Shown: piece after piece, positions 10,457 to 22,901 of the stretch | Numbering within the stretch: the stretch's first letter is position 1 | How the letters are laid out: each line of letters begins with the position of its first letter | From: Rhododendron vialii | Lineage: Eukaryota > Streptophyta > Magnoliopsida > Ericales > Ericaceae | DNA: 64,000 nt | Direction: 5' to 3' | NCBI RefSeq assembly: GCF_030253575.1 | Contig: NC_080561.1 | Span: 833,501-897,500 of the forward strand | The notes under the pieces: generated by a model | What the model was told of the DNA's origin: nothing | Seen by the model: the letters and a program-made list of their open reading frames with translations, nothing else | The model's database searches: none | Made by a program: the position numbers and the translations under genes

Positions 10457-10720
10457 AAAATTCAAAAACAAGTACTTCCCAAACTCTTCATTTATGGAAG
10501 CAGGTTTGGGGTCCAGGCCATCCTACACTGGGAGAGGAATTTTGGAAGCCCGAAAAGTCTTTATGACGGGAACAAGATGGGGCAGCCGCGCGCTCAGTGA
10601 ACAACCCCGTAGATGGAACATCCCGGGGCAGTGGGGCAACATGCAATTCAGCAACGGAAAAATTAATATGGCATCACACCAGTCATATTTGGGATGAGAT
10701 TATTCTCTGTATGGTATGAA
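10457..10720 (+). mobile_element. LINE fragment with empty Copia site (unit B)
   Basis: The plus-strand reading has FMEAGLGSRPSYT followed by ILEARKVFMTGTRWG, a typical post-RT LINE stretch. At 10555-10559 the AAGTC motif is present once and uninterrupted, exactly where units A and C hold the Copia element. The fragment fades after about 10700. Confidence 0.75.
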
Positions 10721-13340
10721 GCCTAAATTAATAATAGTCACATGACTTCAGATTATTTCCCAAAATGGGAGATAGGCTATTTACTCTCCCAAATTCTTTT
10801 TTTTATTTAACTATTTTTTTTAAGCAAAGTTAGTAAATGAGAACATTTCATCGTCAATAAGAGGCCTTAAGTAATTTCCAAATGAGAGAAGATGTGATAT
10901 TTAATAATTGCTCCTATTGATTATATTCATGAACCTCGTTTAAGGAATATACTAAACAAGGGTAATTAAATTTATTGTTTTCCCTGTTTATATTACGTGA
11001 TAGATTAATAAGGAATTTATTTAGGTGAATGTGTTGTCCGAATGAGCTTTTGTGGTTTATAGTATGTGTTATAATTTGCATGGACATGATGGATAGTTTC
11101 TAGTTCAATCAAACGGCCACGATTTGATACCAAGTTCTATAAATACATGCATTGTAATGGCATGATAGTATTGAGGTAGAATCTTAGGTGATTTGTGTTA
11201 TTTAGGAGATTCCACACTGTGATTTGAGAGTTTTTGTTATGCAGTATACATCAGCGGAGGTTAGCGGGGTGTTAGTATTTCCATAACCTTGAACCCTGGT
11301 TTGAAAGTTTGCTCTCATCACCTTTTCCTTTGTTGTTTGGTGAATCACTAGAAACTAGGGTTTGCTCTATACATAACTATACTCTTGAATTAGAGCTAGA
11401 ACTAAATTCAAGTTGTTCGGTGAGTTACCAAACAATAGTTTGAGAGATTCTTTCTCCTTAGTTTGTTTGGTAACTCACTGAAACAATTTGAGTTTGGCCC
11501 TACACGATGATGATTTTACACGGTATCAGTTCTCTAATGGAAGTGAAACTAATTGTTAGGGAGAAGTTCTTTCCTTTGGTTTTCTATGAGAAATGTTGGT
11601 AATCTCTCTATTTACTGTTTGTCTTCGCTCTATTTAATTATCATTTATCATGTAAAACTCTCTCCAAAAGTTAATAGCACCTCAATTATGCGTACTTCTT
11701 TTTTTATCAGATTTTTACGTCTTATTTTTTTATTCTACAGAGGAAATGGATAATAAATTTTATGGTTATTTTTTTCGGCTAGTTTCTCAAGTACAATTAT
11801 ATACTGATACAAATACCAGTTTTCCACTATATCTGCTTTATTTTCAAAAATGCAATTGCTAGGTCATATGATTTCTTAAGTACTGGTTTAACATCATAAT
11901 TTGCAATATATCCACTTGATTTTCAAAAAAAAAATTAGCTCGTATGATAGTTTTTTTTTTTTGGATAAGTAACTTGTATGATAGTTGATTGCATGAAGAA
12001 CCAATAGATTTTCTATTTTAGAAACATGAAACTTTTAGCCCGTTTAACCATCTGTTCTCCATAGACAAAGCCAGGTCTGTTTTAGACATGGAGCTTTTGG
12101 CCCGTCTAACAAGTGGATTTTTCTGTTTGAGAGATGGTGTCTGCCTAAAGGAGAAACTGTCAAAATTCTTTTTTATGCAGGTTTTGAAGGGTGAAATTTT
12201 GATAATATTTTTTTTCAGTAGCCAGGGATGATTTTGGCAAGGTTCTAGGGGCTGAATTGAAGGTGCCTGTGTCTCATTTTCTGCTTCTTGCAAGGAAGTG
12301 AAGCTGCCAGATGGGCTTCCATTTGGTCTTGGAAGGAAAATTGGACTTCTGCGATCCTTTCTGTTATGAGCATGGTGCATGGGAGTCTTTGGGCCCCTAT
12401 TCCTCTTTTGAGAATCCTTTATGGGCTGTTAGTTACTGTTTGTTAATTGAGTAGCTCAGGAGCAATCTTTTAAATCACGGTATTGCGAAAAGTGATGTTA
12501 TTGGTGATACGACCATATATTGGCTGATATTGGATTGTATCGGACCGGATCGGTTAAATAACGGTATTGGAGGTTCGAAATCTCTAGCTGAAAAAATTAA
12601 TACATAACAACCTTTATTTAAAATCTTGTTCAGGAGATGGATTTGTTGGCATTCAAATCTAATTACTCAAGCTTCATGTCGATATTCGAATTTGTGCTGG
12701 AACGTCTGCATTTGTAGCACAACTCTTAAAAAAAAAGAAGTAATCATTCATGGTATTTTCACCTAGTAATGTAAATCGTAACTAAGTTTTGTGAGTATGT
12801 TAGAGGTAAAAATTGATATACATAAAATATGTATTGCGACTATCTATTTTTCGAAAGTAGCATATAACTATAAATTGATCAATCCACCCCCACCAAAAAA
12901 ACTCTACGTAATTATTCAGAGAGCACCTAATACTTGCCCTTTTTTTTTTTTTTTGGAAATACTTTGCCCATCATAGGCTGTTTGGTCGTCCATTTTGATG
13001 CGAACAACTCTTATTTAATCTGAACTCTTATTGATTCGAACCGTTCATTGCTACAGGATTCCCTGTTTCTTATTTGTAATGTACGTCACTTTCATGCTCG
13101 TGGTTGGGGTGCCATGGCATCTGTAGCTTCTACTAACTCCATTAATTTCATCGATATCTCACACAATAATTTGTCTCTCTTTTATTGGCACTGTCACTTT
13201 CATTGTGATCCAAACAAAAGAGACCATTCGAGAATGGCTAATTTGGTTAGCCAATTTTGTTGGTGAATCAGTCTTTTTTTGTATTTATTCAATTACGTTC
13301 CAGTTTTCGCAAACTACATTTAATAAATAACATCGGTGTC
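10721..13340. other. Unit B spacer, diverged paralogue of 3761-6480
   Basis: The order of blocks is the same as in units A and C, but divergence is visibly greater. It keeps the CTATAAATACATGC box (about 11138) and the GGTATCAG motif (about 11523). It also has a segment near 11210-11350 not seen in A or C. No intact gene was found. Confidence 0.55.
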
Positions 13341-13625
13341 GGATCCTGTCTAGTCCGCCTGGACCAGTTTGAGAATGTGTAGTTTGGTTTGATGCAGGGG
13401 ATTGCAACATCGGTGTCAGATACTGTCTAGTCCGCTTGGACCAGTTTGGTTTATTTTTTTGTATCCGAGCTATCCAAAATTATTTTGGACGATCCAAATT
13501 TGTTCGGAGTTGTTTTGGATATTTTGTAATAAAAATGTATTCAAAAAAATCTGATTCATTCAAAACACTTTAGAACAGTCCAAATACAAAAACTGAACGA
13601 GACTATTTCGGACTGGATGGGATCC
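13341..13625. mobile_element. Short DNA element with GGATCC terminal inverted repeats
   Basis: The ends GGATCCTGTCTAGTCCG and, inverted, GGATCCCATCCAGTCCG form imperfect terminal repeats. The left end includes a second copy of the CATCGGTGTC...CTAGTCCGC phrase about 80 bp inward. It is absent from units A and C. No coding capacity. Confidence 0.55.
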
Positions 13626-15664
13626 TCCCCCCTGCAACATCATAACTGAATTAATTAATGCTACCGTCATTATATAATCTAATCGAATGTTGTCATTCTC
13701 CTAATTGCGATGTGTCTCCTTTACTTGCGTCGTAATCTGTCGAGATAATAAAATATATATAATGCGGATAGTAAATATAGGTTGCCAAGGACTTTTTTTT
13801 GTAGACCTTCAATTTTTTTAAAAGAAATTTGTCCATATTTTCATAAACTATACAAAGAAAAAAAATTACAAATAGTTAATATTATAGATGCTAAATCAAT
13901 ACATTTATACTATAGACAACGTATATTAAGTCGATCATTAATTGTTGAGAGTGAAGACATAGCAGTGCCCATCCATACATAGCACAATACCCATACCAGT
14001 AGATTATTTCTTTTCTCTCATTCTTTTTTCTTTTTTAAATAATTATCATTATGAGTGTGAAATTTTTTTTTTTTTGATCGAGTGTGAACTTTGTTTGAGC
14101 TAATGTATTACGTACATGTTCAACTATGAGATACCTGGAACGATGAGTGTTCAATTATTTTTGAGCTAGGTTTTCAAGGTTGGGTGTTCGAAAAATGACT
14201 AAACCAAAGTTACTACATGCATGTATTCTAAAAAGAATTTCTCCGTAAAGATATTCAATTGACCACCATTGGATGAATGTAGAGCCGCTCCTGGTTGAAG
14301 TACTAAACTGCAAAGATGCCATCCCAATTCAATCACTACTATTCATCTTTAAAATGTCTCATTGGGAATTGACTCGCTCATTTGACATTTTCCTAGGTAC
14401 TTATATGTTCTAAGAAAAATTAACATTTATGGTAATTTCTCATTAAACAATTCTAAACTACTACTGTACATCATTATCATGTCACAATGGCGCATCCACT
14501 TGTCACAATGCCACATTGTCCATATAAATTTGTACCTCCACATAATTTACCTTTAACATATCACACATCAAAAAGTTCAGCTAAACTTTCCAACTAACAT
14601 GTAAAAGTACTAAATTTTATGAGTTTTGAAGGACTAAATCTTATGGGTCATTTGTTAAGTAATAAAATTAGTACAATAAAAGTATGATAAGCAGCAAAAT
14701 TCTATGGGGTCGAGTGATCCCACAGCTCACGAGTTGCTGTCCCATTGCATGTTACTCACAATGTGGTTGGTTCTTTTTAAAGAAAATCTTTTGACGCTCT
14801 TGCGTTTACTTCAAAAACAAAACAAAAATAGTAAAAACGTTTGGACTTACACTTGTGTTGAATGTGTCCAAACAAAAACCGTGGTGGGGAATAGTTTGCG
14901 GGAACCAAGAATAGTAAAAAAGTTTAACCAAAAAAATGAAAAAGAAGTGGTGGGGAACAATAGGGGATTGGGAAATTCTGTAGTGCAAGGCCCTGTAAAG
15001 CACCCTGTAGGGTGTACACGGGTCATCGATCTAGACAATAAATGGTTGAGATACGATTTTTAATTATGACCGGTAAGAATCATTTATTACCGGTCATAAT
15101 TGATTTTTAATATGAACCGTTAATTAATGAGATCAACAACTGTGTGCCGCCCTACACGTGCACTACAGCACTCCGGATCCAACAATATGTGCATGGGAAA
15201 CAAGTGATGTATATATGTAATTTTAAATTAACGCATATAAACTAATATCCTTTTTTTTTCCATTGAGGTAATTGTTCTCACCTTAAGCGATAATAGCTTA
15301 AAATTGGCGAGTAATATTCTTGCTTAAAAGATTTTTAGAATTGGTCAAAACCAATTACCATGTGCACTTGTTTTTCTCCAAATTAATAGGATAAGTTGTT
15401 AATCATAACCCCACTATATAAAGATGGGAAAACCGTATCAATTGCTAGAAGAAAAAAACCCCTAAAAAATCCTCTCTTTCTTCCTTCCTCTTCCCATGTG
15501 CACAGATCAATATTAACCCTGCTTTATGGTCGACAATTTTGCTTCAATATTTGACATTGTATACGGTGCTTTGGGTGTTGGACAACACTCGGTTGGCGTG
15601 TACAATAACAACTTCCAAGATCGTTTTATCTTGATAAAGGAGTACCTGCTAGACAACTGCCTTT
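13626..15664. other. Unit B spacer
   Basis: The first part (13626-14580) has no counterpart that I recognise in unit A. From 14585 onward it is paralogous to 7791-8983. It contains a perfect 15-bp hairpin at 15062-15101 and the 15413 CTATATAAAG box. No supported gene. Confidence 0.5.
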
Positions 15665-15861
15665 TTGTGGGGCCAAACCGCCAAGATAATGGGCAGCGAA
15701 AAACCCATTGAGCAGCATGGTCGAAGCTTAGCGTACGAAAGGAAAGTCAGCGGCTTGGGATTCAGAAATATCGAAGCTTTCAACCTTGCAATACTGCTAG
15801 GCAAGCAAGCTTGGAGAATCTGCCAAGACCAAAATTCTCTCCTCTACATTTATGGAAGATA
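15665..15861 (+). mobile_element. LINE fragment, left of inverted-repeat element B
   Basis: The plus-strand reading SGLGFRNIEAFNLA, then LLGKQAWRICQDQNSLLY, is the conserved linker of plant L1-type LINEs. It stops at the inverted-repeat element and continues at 17008. Confidence 0.8.
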
Positions 15862-17007
15862 GGTTGCGACTCCTCGACAGGTTCAGGGTAAGTAAAATGT
15901 GGTTTGAGCTATTTTTACTCGTCTCCGTTCTAGCTTCTCTCGAACTTTCAATTGCAATGTCTAGCTAGCCTGGACGCATTGGATATCTTCGGCCTGGATA
16001 TCTCCACATGGATTATCCTATGGTCGTTTTCAATAGCAGGCCATTTGATATCTAATGGTATTATAAAATTCATTTCTCTAATTCTTCACAAGTTGGTGAG
16101 TGCGAAACATACTTACTTTTGGTTCACTACAACAAGTGCATCTACAAATGTATTGTGGCATATGAGTGTTTTGGGGGCATGATTTATATATATTGCTTAA
16201 ACTTGGTATAAAAAAAGGCGAAGATCATGGAAGATTCCCAAGAATACATTACAAACGTGGTTTTGTCTTGTAATGACAAGTGTATGTTGGATGGTGAAGG
16301 CTATACGGTATGGGACACTCGACGACGAGTTGAAATGGATGACCCAACCCATGACAGAGGGTACGACCCTATCTGATCATGTTTCTTATTCGAAAAAAAA
16401 AATCTGATAAGTCCATAGCTACATGATCACATACGGTCGTACTCTCGATCATGGGTTCCACATGCGTCATGTATTTCAACTCGTCGTCGAGCGTCCCATA
16501 CCGTATAGCATTCACTATCCAACACGCACTTGCCATTACAAGACAAAACAACGCTTTTGTTATGTATTCTTGGGAATCTTTCACGATCTTCACCTTTTTT
16601 ATATCAACTTTAAGCAATATAAACCATACCCTCAAATTAAAACACTCGTATGCTACGATACCTTTGTATCAACTTTAAGCAATATAAACCATGCCCCCTA
16701 AACACTTGTATGCTACAATACCTTTGTTGATGCACTTGTTATGGCGAACCAAAAGTAAGTATTTTTCATACTCACCAACTTGTCAAGAATTAGAGAGGTG
16801 AGTTTTATAATAGCATGAGATATCAAATGGCTTGCTATAGAAAACAATCATAGGATAATCCATGTGGAGATATCCAGGCTGTATATTTCCAACGCATCCA
16901 AGTTAGACATTGTAGTTGAAAGTCCGAGAAGAGTGAGAACGGAGACGAGTAAAAATAGCTCGAACCATAGTCTTTTACTTATCTTGAACCTGCCGAGGGT
17001 CGCTACC
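15862..17007. mobile_element. Long inverted-repeat element with captured gene fragment (copy B/C)
   Basis: This is the sister of 9172-10456, with ends GGTTGCGACTCCTCGACAGG and CCTGCCGAGGGTCGCTACC. The arms are about 530-590 bp and the loop is very short (near 16390-16405). The right arm, read on the minus strand, gives WFILLKVDIKKVKIV and ITKALFCLVMASACWIV. Near 16600-16730 a phrase of about 65 bp (TATCAACTTTAAGCAATATA and following) is repeated in tandem in the right arm only. Confidence 0.65.
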
Positions 17008-17092
17008 AAAATTTAAAAGTACGTACTTCCCAAACTCTTCATTTATGGAAGCAGGTTTAAAGTCCAGGCCATCCTATTTTGGAAGCCCTTTC
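17008..17092 (+). mobile_element. LINE fragment, left of Copia copy C
   Basis: The sequence matches 90-180 and ends at a small deletion that removed the left AAGTC duplication. Confidence 0.55.
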
Positions 17093-18394
17093 TGATAAAA
17101 ACGGTATTGTGATGAATATTGTCTGTATTTTTCATTGAAAATCAAAGAAGGATACAACCATACATATAGGAAAAGATAAACATGGAAGGAGAATAATTAT
17201 CCTATAATTATGGTAGTGATTGATCCTAATTTGATTGTTGTCGAGTATAGTGAGGCAGCCCTTGATTTCCGCTAATACTCCCCCTTAAGGTGGAACATGG
17301 AGTGACATAATGCCCAGCTTGGAGGTCAGAAGATGAAAATGTTTGACACCCAAGGCCTTTGTGAAAATATCGGCTAATTGGTTAGCGGAGGCAATGTGAT
17401 GAAGGCGAAGAAGACCTTGTGGACCCTTTCACGCACAAGGTGGCAGTCTATTTCAATGTGGTTGGAGTTCTCATGAAAAAAGGATTTTGGGCGATGTGCA
17501 AGGCTGCCTGGTTGTTGCAATAGAGGGTGATCGGGGATGAGGATTGAACTGCTAAATCGCGTAGTAAACTGTGAAGCCATAATAATTCGCAAGTGGTAGA
17601 GGCCATGGCCCGATATTCGACCTTAGCTGAAGATCAGGAGACAACACTTTGCTTTTTAGTGCGCCAGGAGATGGGGCTGCCACCAAGGGTAATAAAATAG
17701 CTAGTAGTTGAGCTCCGAGTCATGGGACAACTGGCCTAGTCATGAGGACTGTAGATAGTTTAGAGTACCAATTGTGGGATGCCTGTTTGAGCCCATAGAG
17801 TGATTTTTGTAATCGACAGACATGCGTCTCCCCCTGTCGACCATATCTCAGAGGAAGAGACATGTAAACATCCTCATCGAGGTCATCGTGTAGGAAAGCA
17901 TTATTAACATCTAACTGGTGTAAATGCCAATTCCAAGTGGCAGCGATAGCTAGCACACAACGGACAATGACCAATTTCGCAACAGGAGCAAATGTGTCAT
18001 GATAGTCCAACCCCTCGACTTGAGTGTAGCCTTTGGGGACCAAGTGCACTTTATATCGTTCTACGGATCCATCAGCTTTTAATTTGGTTTTAAAAACCCA
18101 TTTACAACCAACTGGTTTTTTGCCAGGCGGAAGAGGTGTGAGGACCCAGGTTTTGTTTGTGTCAAGTGCATGGAGTTCTTTAGAAATGGCATCATGTCAG
18201 TGTGTGTGCTTGATGGCTTGACCATAGGAAGTGGGGTCATGTGAATGAGATAAAGCCGAGAGAAAAGCGAAGTGAGATGGGGAGATGTGGAAATAGGAAA
18301 GGAAATGACTGAGAGAGTAGACCATACCTGAAGACGGAGATGGAGCAGTGGTAGAGCCAGCCCTTGATTTCCGCTGATATGGTTTCCACTAATA
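17093..18394 (-). mobile_element. Copia relic, copy C
   Basis: This is the paralogue of 193-3567. It has the RNase H end (HIEIDCHLVRERV, 17374-17592) and the RT start ([20 protein letters not shown] to [12 protein letters not shown], about 17745-18040). A deletion joins the equivalents of positions 860 and 2914 of copy A, so the YVDD box and the solo-LTR site are gone. The right end CTAATA is followed by AAGTC (18395-18399). Confidence 0.85.
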
Positions 18395-18399
18395 AAGTC

Positions 18400-18620
18400 C
18401 TCACGACAGGAACCAGATGCATGGCGCAGCCACATAGTGGAGATGGAACGAAGGTGCGGATATTGAAAGAGAGGTGGATCCCATTCCTCACAACTTTGAA
18501 GCCCATCAGCCCTCAAAAATCTGGATTGGGAGATGTTGAGTGCTTGGCAGCGGTGTCGAGCAGTTTATCCGGCTGCTCGTTTCGGTCCGGACAGCTTGGA
18601 TCTAATTCAAGTGCATAAAA
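18400..18620 (+). mobile_element. LINE fragment, right of Copia copy C
   Basis: The plus-strand reading LTTGTRC...GDGTKVRILKERWIP matches 3573-3760. Confidence 0.7.
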
Positions 18621-21290
18621 ATTTCGATCATTCGTTGCCAAGATAAATGTCCGGATGGACTGCTTGGAATTGCTGCCAAGCGGGGTGATTCTTCGGACGA
18701 TGAGGCAACGGTTTGGGATTAGATTATTCTTTGTATGGTGACGTGGCCTTAAATAAGAGTAATATGACTTCGGATTATTTCCCAAAATGGGAGATAGGCT
18801 GTTTACACTCCCAAATTCTTTTCATTTAACCATTTCTCTTAAGCACAGTTAATAAATGAGGACATTTCATCCTCAATAAGAGGCCTTGAGTAATTTCCAA
18901 CCGAGAGAAGATGTGATATTTATTATTTGCTTCTATTGATTATATTCATGAACCTCGTTTAAGGAATATTAGTAAAAAAAACACGAGTAAATTTATTGTT
19001 TTCCCTGTTTATATTACATGATAGACTAGTAAGGAATTTATTTCGGTGAATGCATTTTCCGAATGTGTTATAATTTGTAAGGACATGATGAATAGTTTCT
19101 TGTTCAATCCGACGGCTATGAATTGATACCAAGTTCTATAAATACATGCATTGTAATGGCAAGATAGTGTTGAGGTAGAATCTTAGTTGATTTGTGTTGT
19201 TTAGGATTCCAGACAGTTGATTAGTTGTTTGCTTCTGGCTCCCCCTTTCAATTTACTATTCCTTCTTTTCGTTCTACTCGAGTGGAGCAATCTGAACTCT
19301 TGTATTGAGTTAGAGCTAGAATTAAATTCTAATTGTTCGATGAGTTATCAAACAATAGTTTGAGAGATCCTTTCTCTTTAGTTTTGTTTGGTAACTCACT
19401 GAAGCAATTTGAGTTTGGCCCTACATGATGATGATTTTGCACGGTATCAGTTCTCTAATGGAAGTGATGAACTAATTGTTAGGGAGAAGTTCTTTCCTTT
19501 GGTTTTCTTCCAGAAATGTTGGTAATCTCTCTATTTACTGTCTGTCTTCGCTCTATTTAATTATCATTTATCATGTAAAACTCTCTCCAAAAATTAATAG
19601 CACTTCAATTGTGTGTACTTCTTTTTATCAGATTTTTACGTCTTTTTTTTTATTCTACGGAGGAAATAGATAATAGATTTTATGGTTATTTTTTTGTCTG
19701 GTTTCTCAAGTACAATTATATACTGATACAAATACCATTTTTTCACTGTATCCGCTTTATTTTCAAAAATGCAATTGCTAGGTCATGTGATGTCTTAAGT
19801 ACTGGTTTAAAATCATAATTTGCATTATATCCACTTGATTTTCAAAATAAAAAATAAAAAATGGCTCGTTTGATAGTTGATTGCATGAAGAATAAGTGGA
19901 TTTTCTATTTTAGAGACATGGAACTTTTGGTCCGTCTAACCATCTGTTTTCCATAGACAAAGACAAAGCCAGGTCTGTTTTAGACATGAAGCTTTAGGCC
20001 CGTCTAACAAGTGGATTTTTCTGTTTGAGAGATGGTTTCTGCCTAAAGGAGAAACTGTCAAAGTTCTTTTTTATGCAGGTTTTGAAGGGTGAAATTTTGA
20101 TAATATTTTTTTTCAGTAGCCAGGGATGATTTTGGCAAGGTTCAAGGGGCTGAATTGAAGGTGCTTGTGTCTCATTTTCTGCTTCTGGTAAGGAAGTGAA
20201 AGCTGCCAGAGGGCTTCCATTTGGTCTTGGAAGGAAAATTGGACTTCTGCCGTTCTGCGAAAGAGGGTGAATCCTTTCTGTTATGAGCATGGTGTATGGG
20301 CTTCTTTGGGCCCCTAATCCTCTTTTGAGAATCCTTTATGGGCTGTTACTTACTGTTTGTTAATTGAGTAGCTGAGGAGCAATATTTTAAATCGCGGTGT
20401 TGTGAAACGTATGTGACGGTATCAGTGATACGACTATATATCGGTTGATATTAGACTGTATCGGACCAGATTGGTTCTGTAACGGTATCGGAGGTCCGAA
20501 ATCCCATTACGTAACAGCTGAGAAAATACATAACAACCTTTATTTAAAATCTTGCTCAAGAGATGGATTTGTTGGCATTCAAATGTAATTACTCAAGCTT
20601 TATATCGATATTTGAATTTGTGCCGGAACGTCTGCATTTGTAGCACAACTCTTAAAAAGAAGAAGAAGTAATCATTCATGGTATTTTCACCTAATAATGT
20701 ACTAAATCGTAACTAAATTTTGTGAGTATGTTAGGGGTAAAAGTTGATATACATAAAATATGTATTGCGACTATCTATTTATTGAAAGTAGCATATAACT
20801 ATAAATTGATTAATCCACCCCACCAAAAAAACTCTACGTAATTATTCAGAGAGTACCTAATACTTTGCCCTTTTTTGTATTTATATCGGAAATACTTTTT
20901 CCATCATAGGCTATTTGGCCGTCTATTTTGACGCAAACGACTCTTATTTAATCCGAACTCTTATTAATTCGAACCGTTCATTGCTACAAGATTCCTTGTT
21001 CCTTATTTATAACGTACGTCACTTTCATTCTCGTGGTTGGGGTGTCATGGCATCCGTAGCTTCTACTAACTCCATTAAATACCATCGATATATATGTCAC
21101 ACAATAATTTGTCTCTCTGTTTTATTGGCACTGTCACTTTCATTGTGATCCAAACAAAAGAGACCATTCGAGAATGGCTAATTTGGTTTGCCAATTTTAT
21201 TGGTCAAAATAAATTTTTTGTATTATTCAATTACGTTCCAATTTTTACAAACTACATTTAATAAATAACATGTCATATTTCGTTTTATAT
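18621..21290. other. Unit C spacer, near-identical to 3761-6450
   Basis: The sequence follows unit A nearly base for base, with scattered substitutions and small indels. No intact gene. The high similarity to A against the divergent B indicates that A and C split late. Confidence 0.6.
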
Positions 21291-21292
21291 TA

Positions 21293-21563
21293 CTCCCTCC
21301 GTCCCTTTTTTAGAGTCCAGTATTCCATTTTAGGCTGTCCCTTAATAAGTGTCCATTTTGTAAAGTTAGTGGGTAAAAGTTGGTGTATTGTCTATTTTAT
21401 CCCTAAAAGTAGATTTCTTTTTAAAAAGTAAGTGAGTAAAAGTGTAATGATGATGGGTAAGTAGGGAAAGTGGAGGAAAAAGTTGATGTGAAAGGTCTAA
21501 TGATGATGTCTTTTTAATAAGTTGGAATTACGAAGCAGGACACTTAAAAAGGGACGGAGGGAG
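21293..21563. mobile_element. Stowaway-like MITE (271 bp) with TA duplication
   Basis: The ends CTCCCTCCGTCCC and GGGACGGAGGGAG are inverted repeats, flanked by TA at 21291-21292 and 21564-21565. The same place in unit A (about 6450) reads TTATATTACTAATC without the element, so the excision-free empty site is visible in the same window. A same-length relative lies at 40987-41257. Confidence 0.92.
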
Positions 21564-21565
21564 TA

Positions 21566-22610
21566 CTAATCAGTTCGCTGTATATTGTAGGTTTTGTGTT
21601 TGGATAAATATTAGAAAGTCATATCTTGTTACTTATCGAGCGAAATAAAATGATGTCACTTTCGTTGCGATTTAAGAGAGATAAGATAGCTTGAGATTGG
21701 TTTGATTAGTCAATTTGAACGGGCCAATATTTTCTGTTGTTGCAAACTATATTATTGTAAATAACATGTCATAGGTTTTTTTATATTAGTTTACCGGAGA
21801 TTATAGGTTTCGTTTTATATATAAACTTAGAAAGAGTCATATGTCGTTTACATATTTTGTGCAATAAAATTGATGTTAATGATGTAGACTTGTTTAAAAT
21901 AATATTCGTTTCTCAGAAACATATTCCAATGGTGGAGTATTTTGATATTCATTCTGCTTCCACCATTGATTCCACATACCTTTTTCAAAGTTGATTTTGC
22001 AAATCTAATCTTGTGTAAAATTCCAGAATATTCCAGAGATCTTAGTGGTCCAAAGTTTCAATTATTTAATGACATTTTAGCCAGACAACTGGTTATAACA
22101 AAAGAGATTTTAACCGGCATGAGAATTAACATTATTCGCTACATATCCTGATATTCAGACGAGAGTTAGCTGTTGCAGAACCCACGACAGTTAAAATGAG
22201 TCAAAGTCCATTTTGTCGATTTTATCTTGGATAAAAATCTAGAATATTTTGAAGATCTAATTCGTAAATGAGTCAAAGTTTGAATCTTTTGAGATGGACA
22301 TTTAGACACTTGGTTATAACAAAATGAGAATTAACTACATGATTTCACTAGTTTGTTACACATCTAGACGAGGCCCAATTGTCGCAGCTATAGATTAATT
22401 CAACGTACTTTTTCAAAATCGATTTTGTCAATTTTATCTTGGATATAACTCTAGAATATTCTGGAGATCTAACTCGTAAATGAGTGAAAGTTCCAATGAT
22501 TCAGAGCCGAATATTTGATTATAATATATATATTTTAGCCGGCGCGAAAATTAACATCATCATTCACTAATAATCTGTATCCAAACGAGGCCTAGCTGTC
22601 GCGGAACCCG
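21566..22610. repeat. Degenerate local tandem repeats, unit C
   Basis: The series is paralogous to 6460-7790. Unit C stops at about 22610, after CTAGCTGTCGCGGAACCCG, and sequence not found in A or B begins. Confidence 0.55.
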
Positions 22611-22785
22611 ATGCAGATTATCCATTCCAAAGCCATAAGTAATTTTGATTTATCTTAAAACACTCATAAACAAAGATAATCTTGTTTATTTATCCCACTC
22701 GCAATATTTCAACCGTCAATGGATGAGGATAAGGACCCTGGACCTCCTATCATCTTCCCCAACTTTATCTCTTTTTTGTCTTTGC

Positions 22786-22809
22786 GATAACTCTCTCTCT
22801 CTCTCTCTA
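22786..22809 (+). repeat. CT-rich 5' leader of the OXS3-like gene
   Basis: About ten CT units lie roughly 95 bases before the start codon at 22902. CT tracts in this position are common in plant 5' UTRs. I could not fix a transcription start. Confidence 0.5.
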
Positions 22810-22901
22810 GATTTTCTGTCTGTATCGATAATTCATCTGCGTATTCAAGTAAACCTTGATGTTTTTGTCCCTATGCTTTAATTTACCTTCTAGACAGACG
22901 G

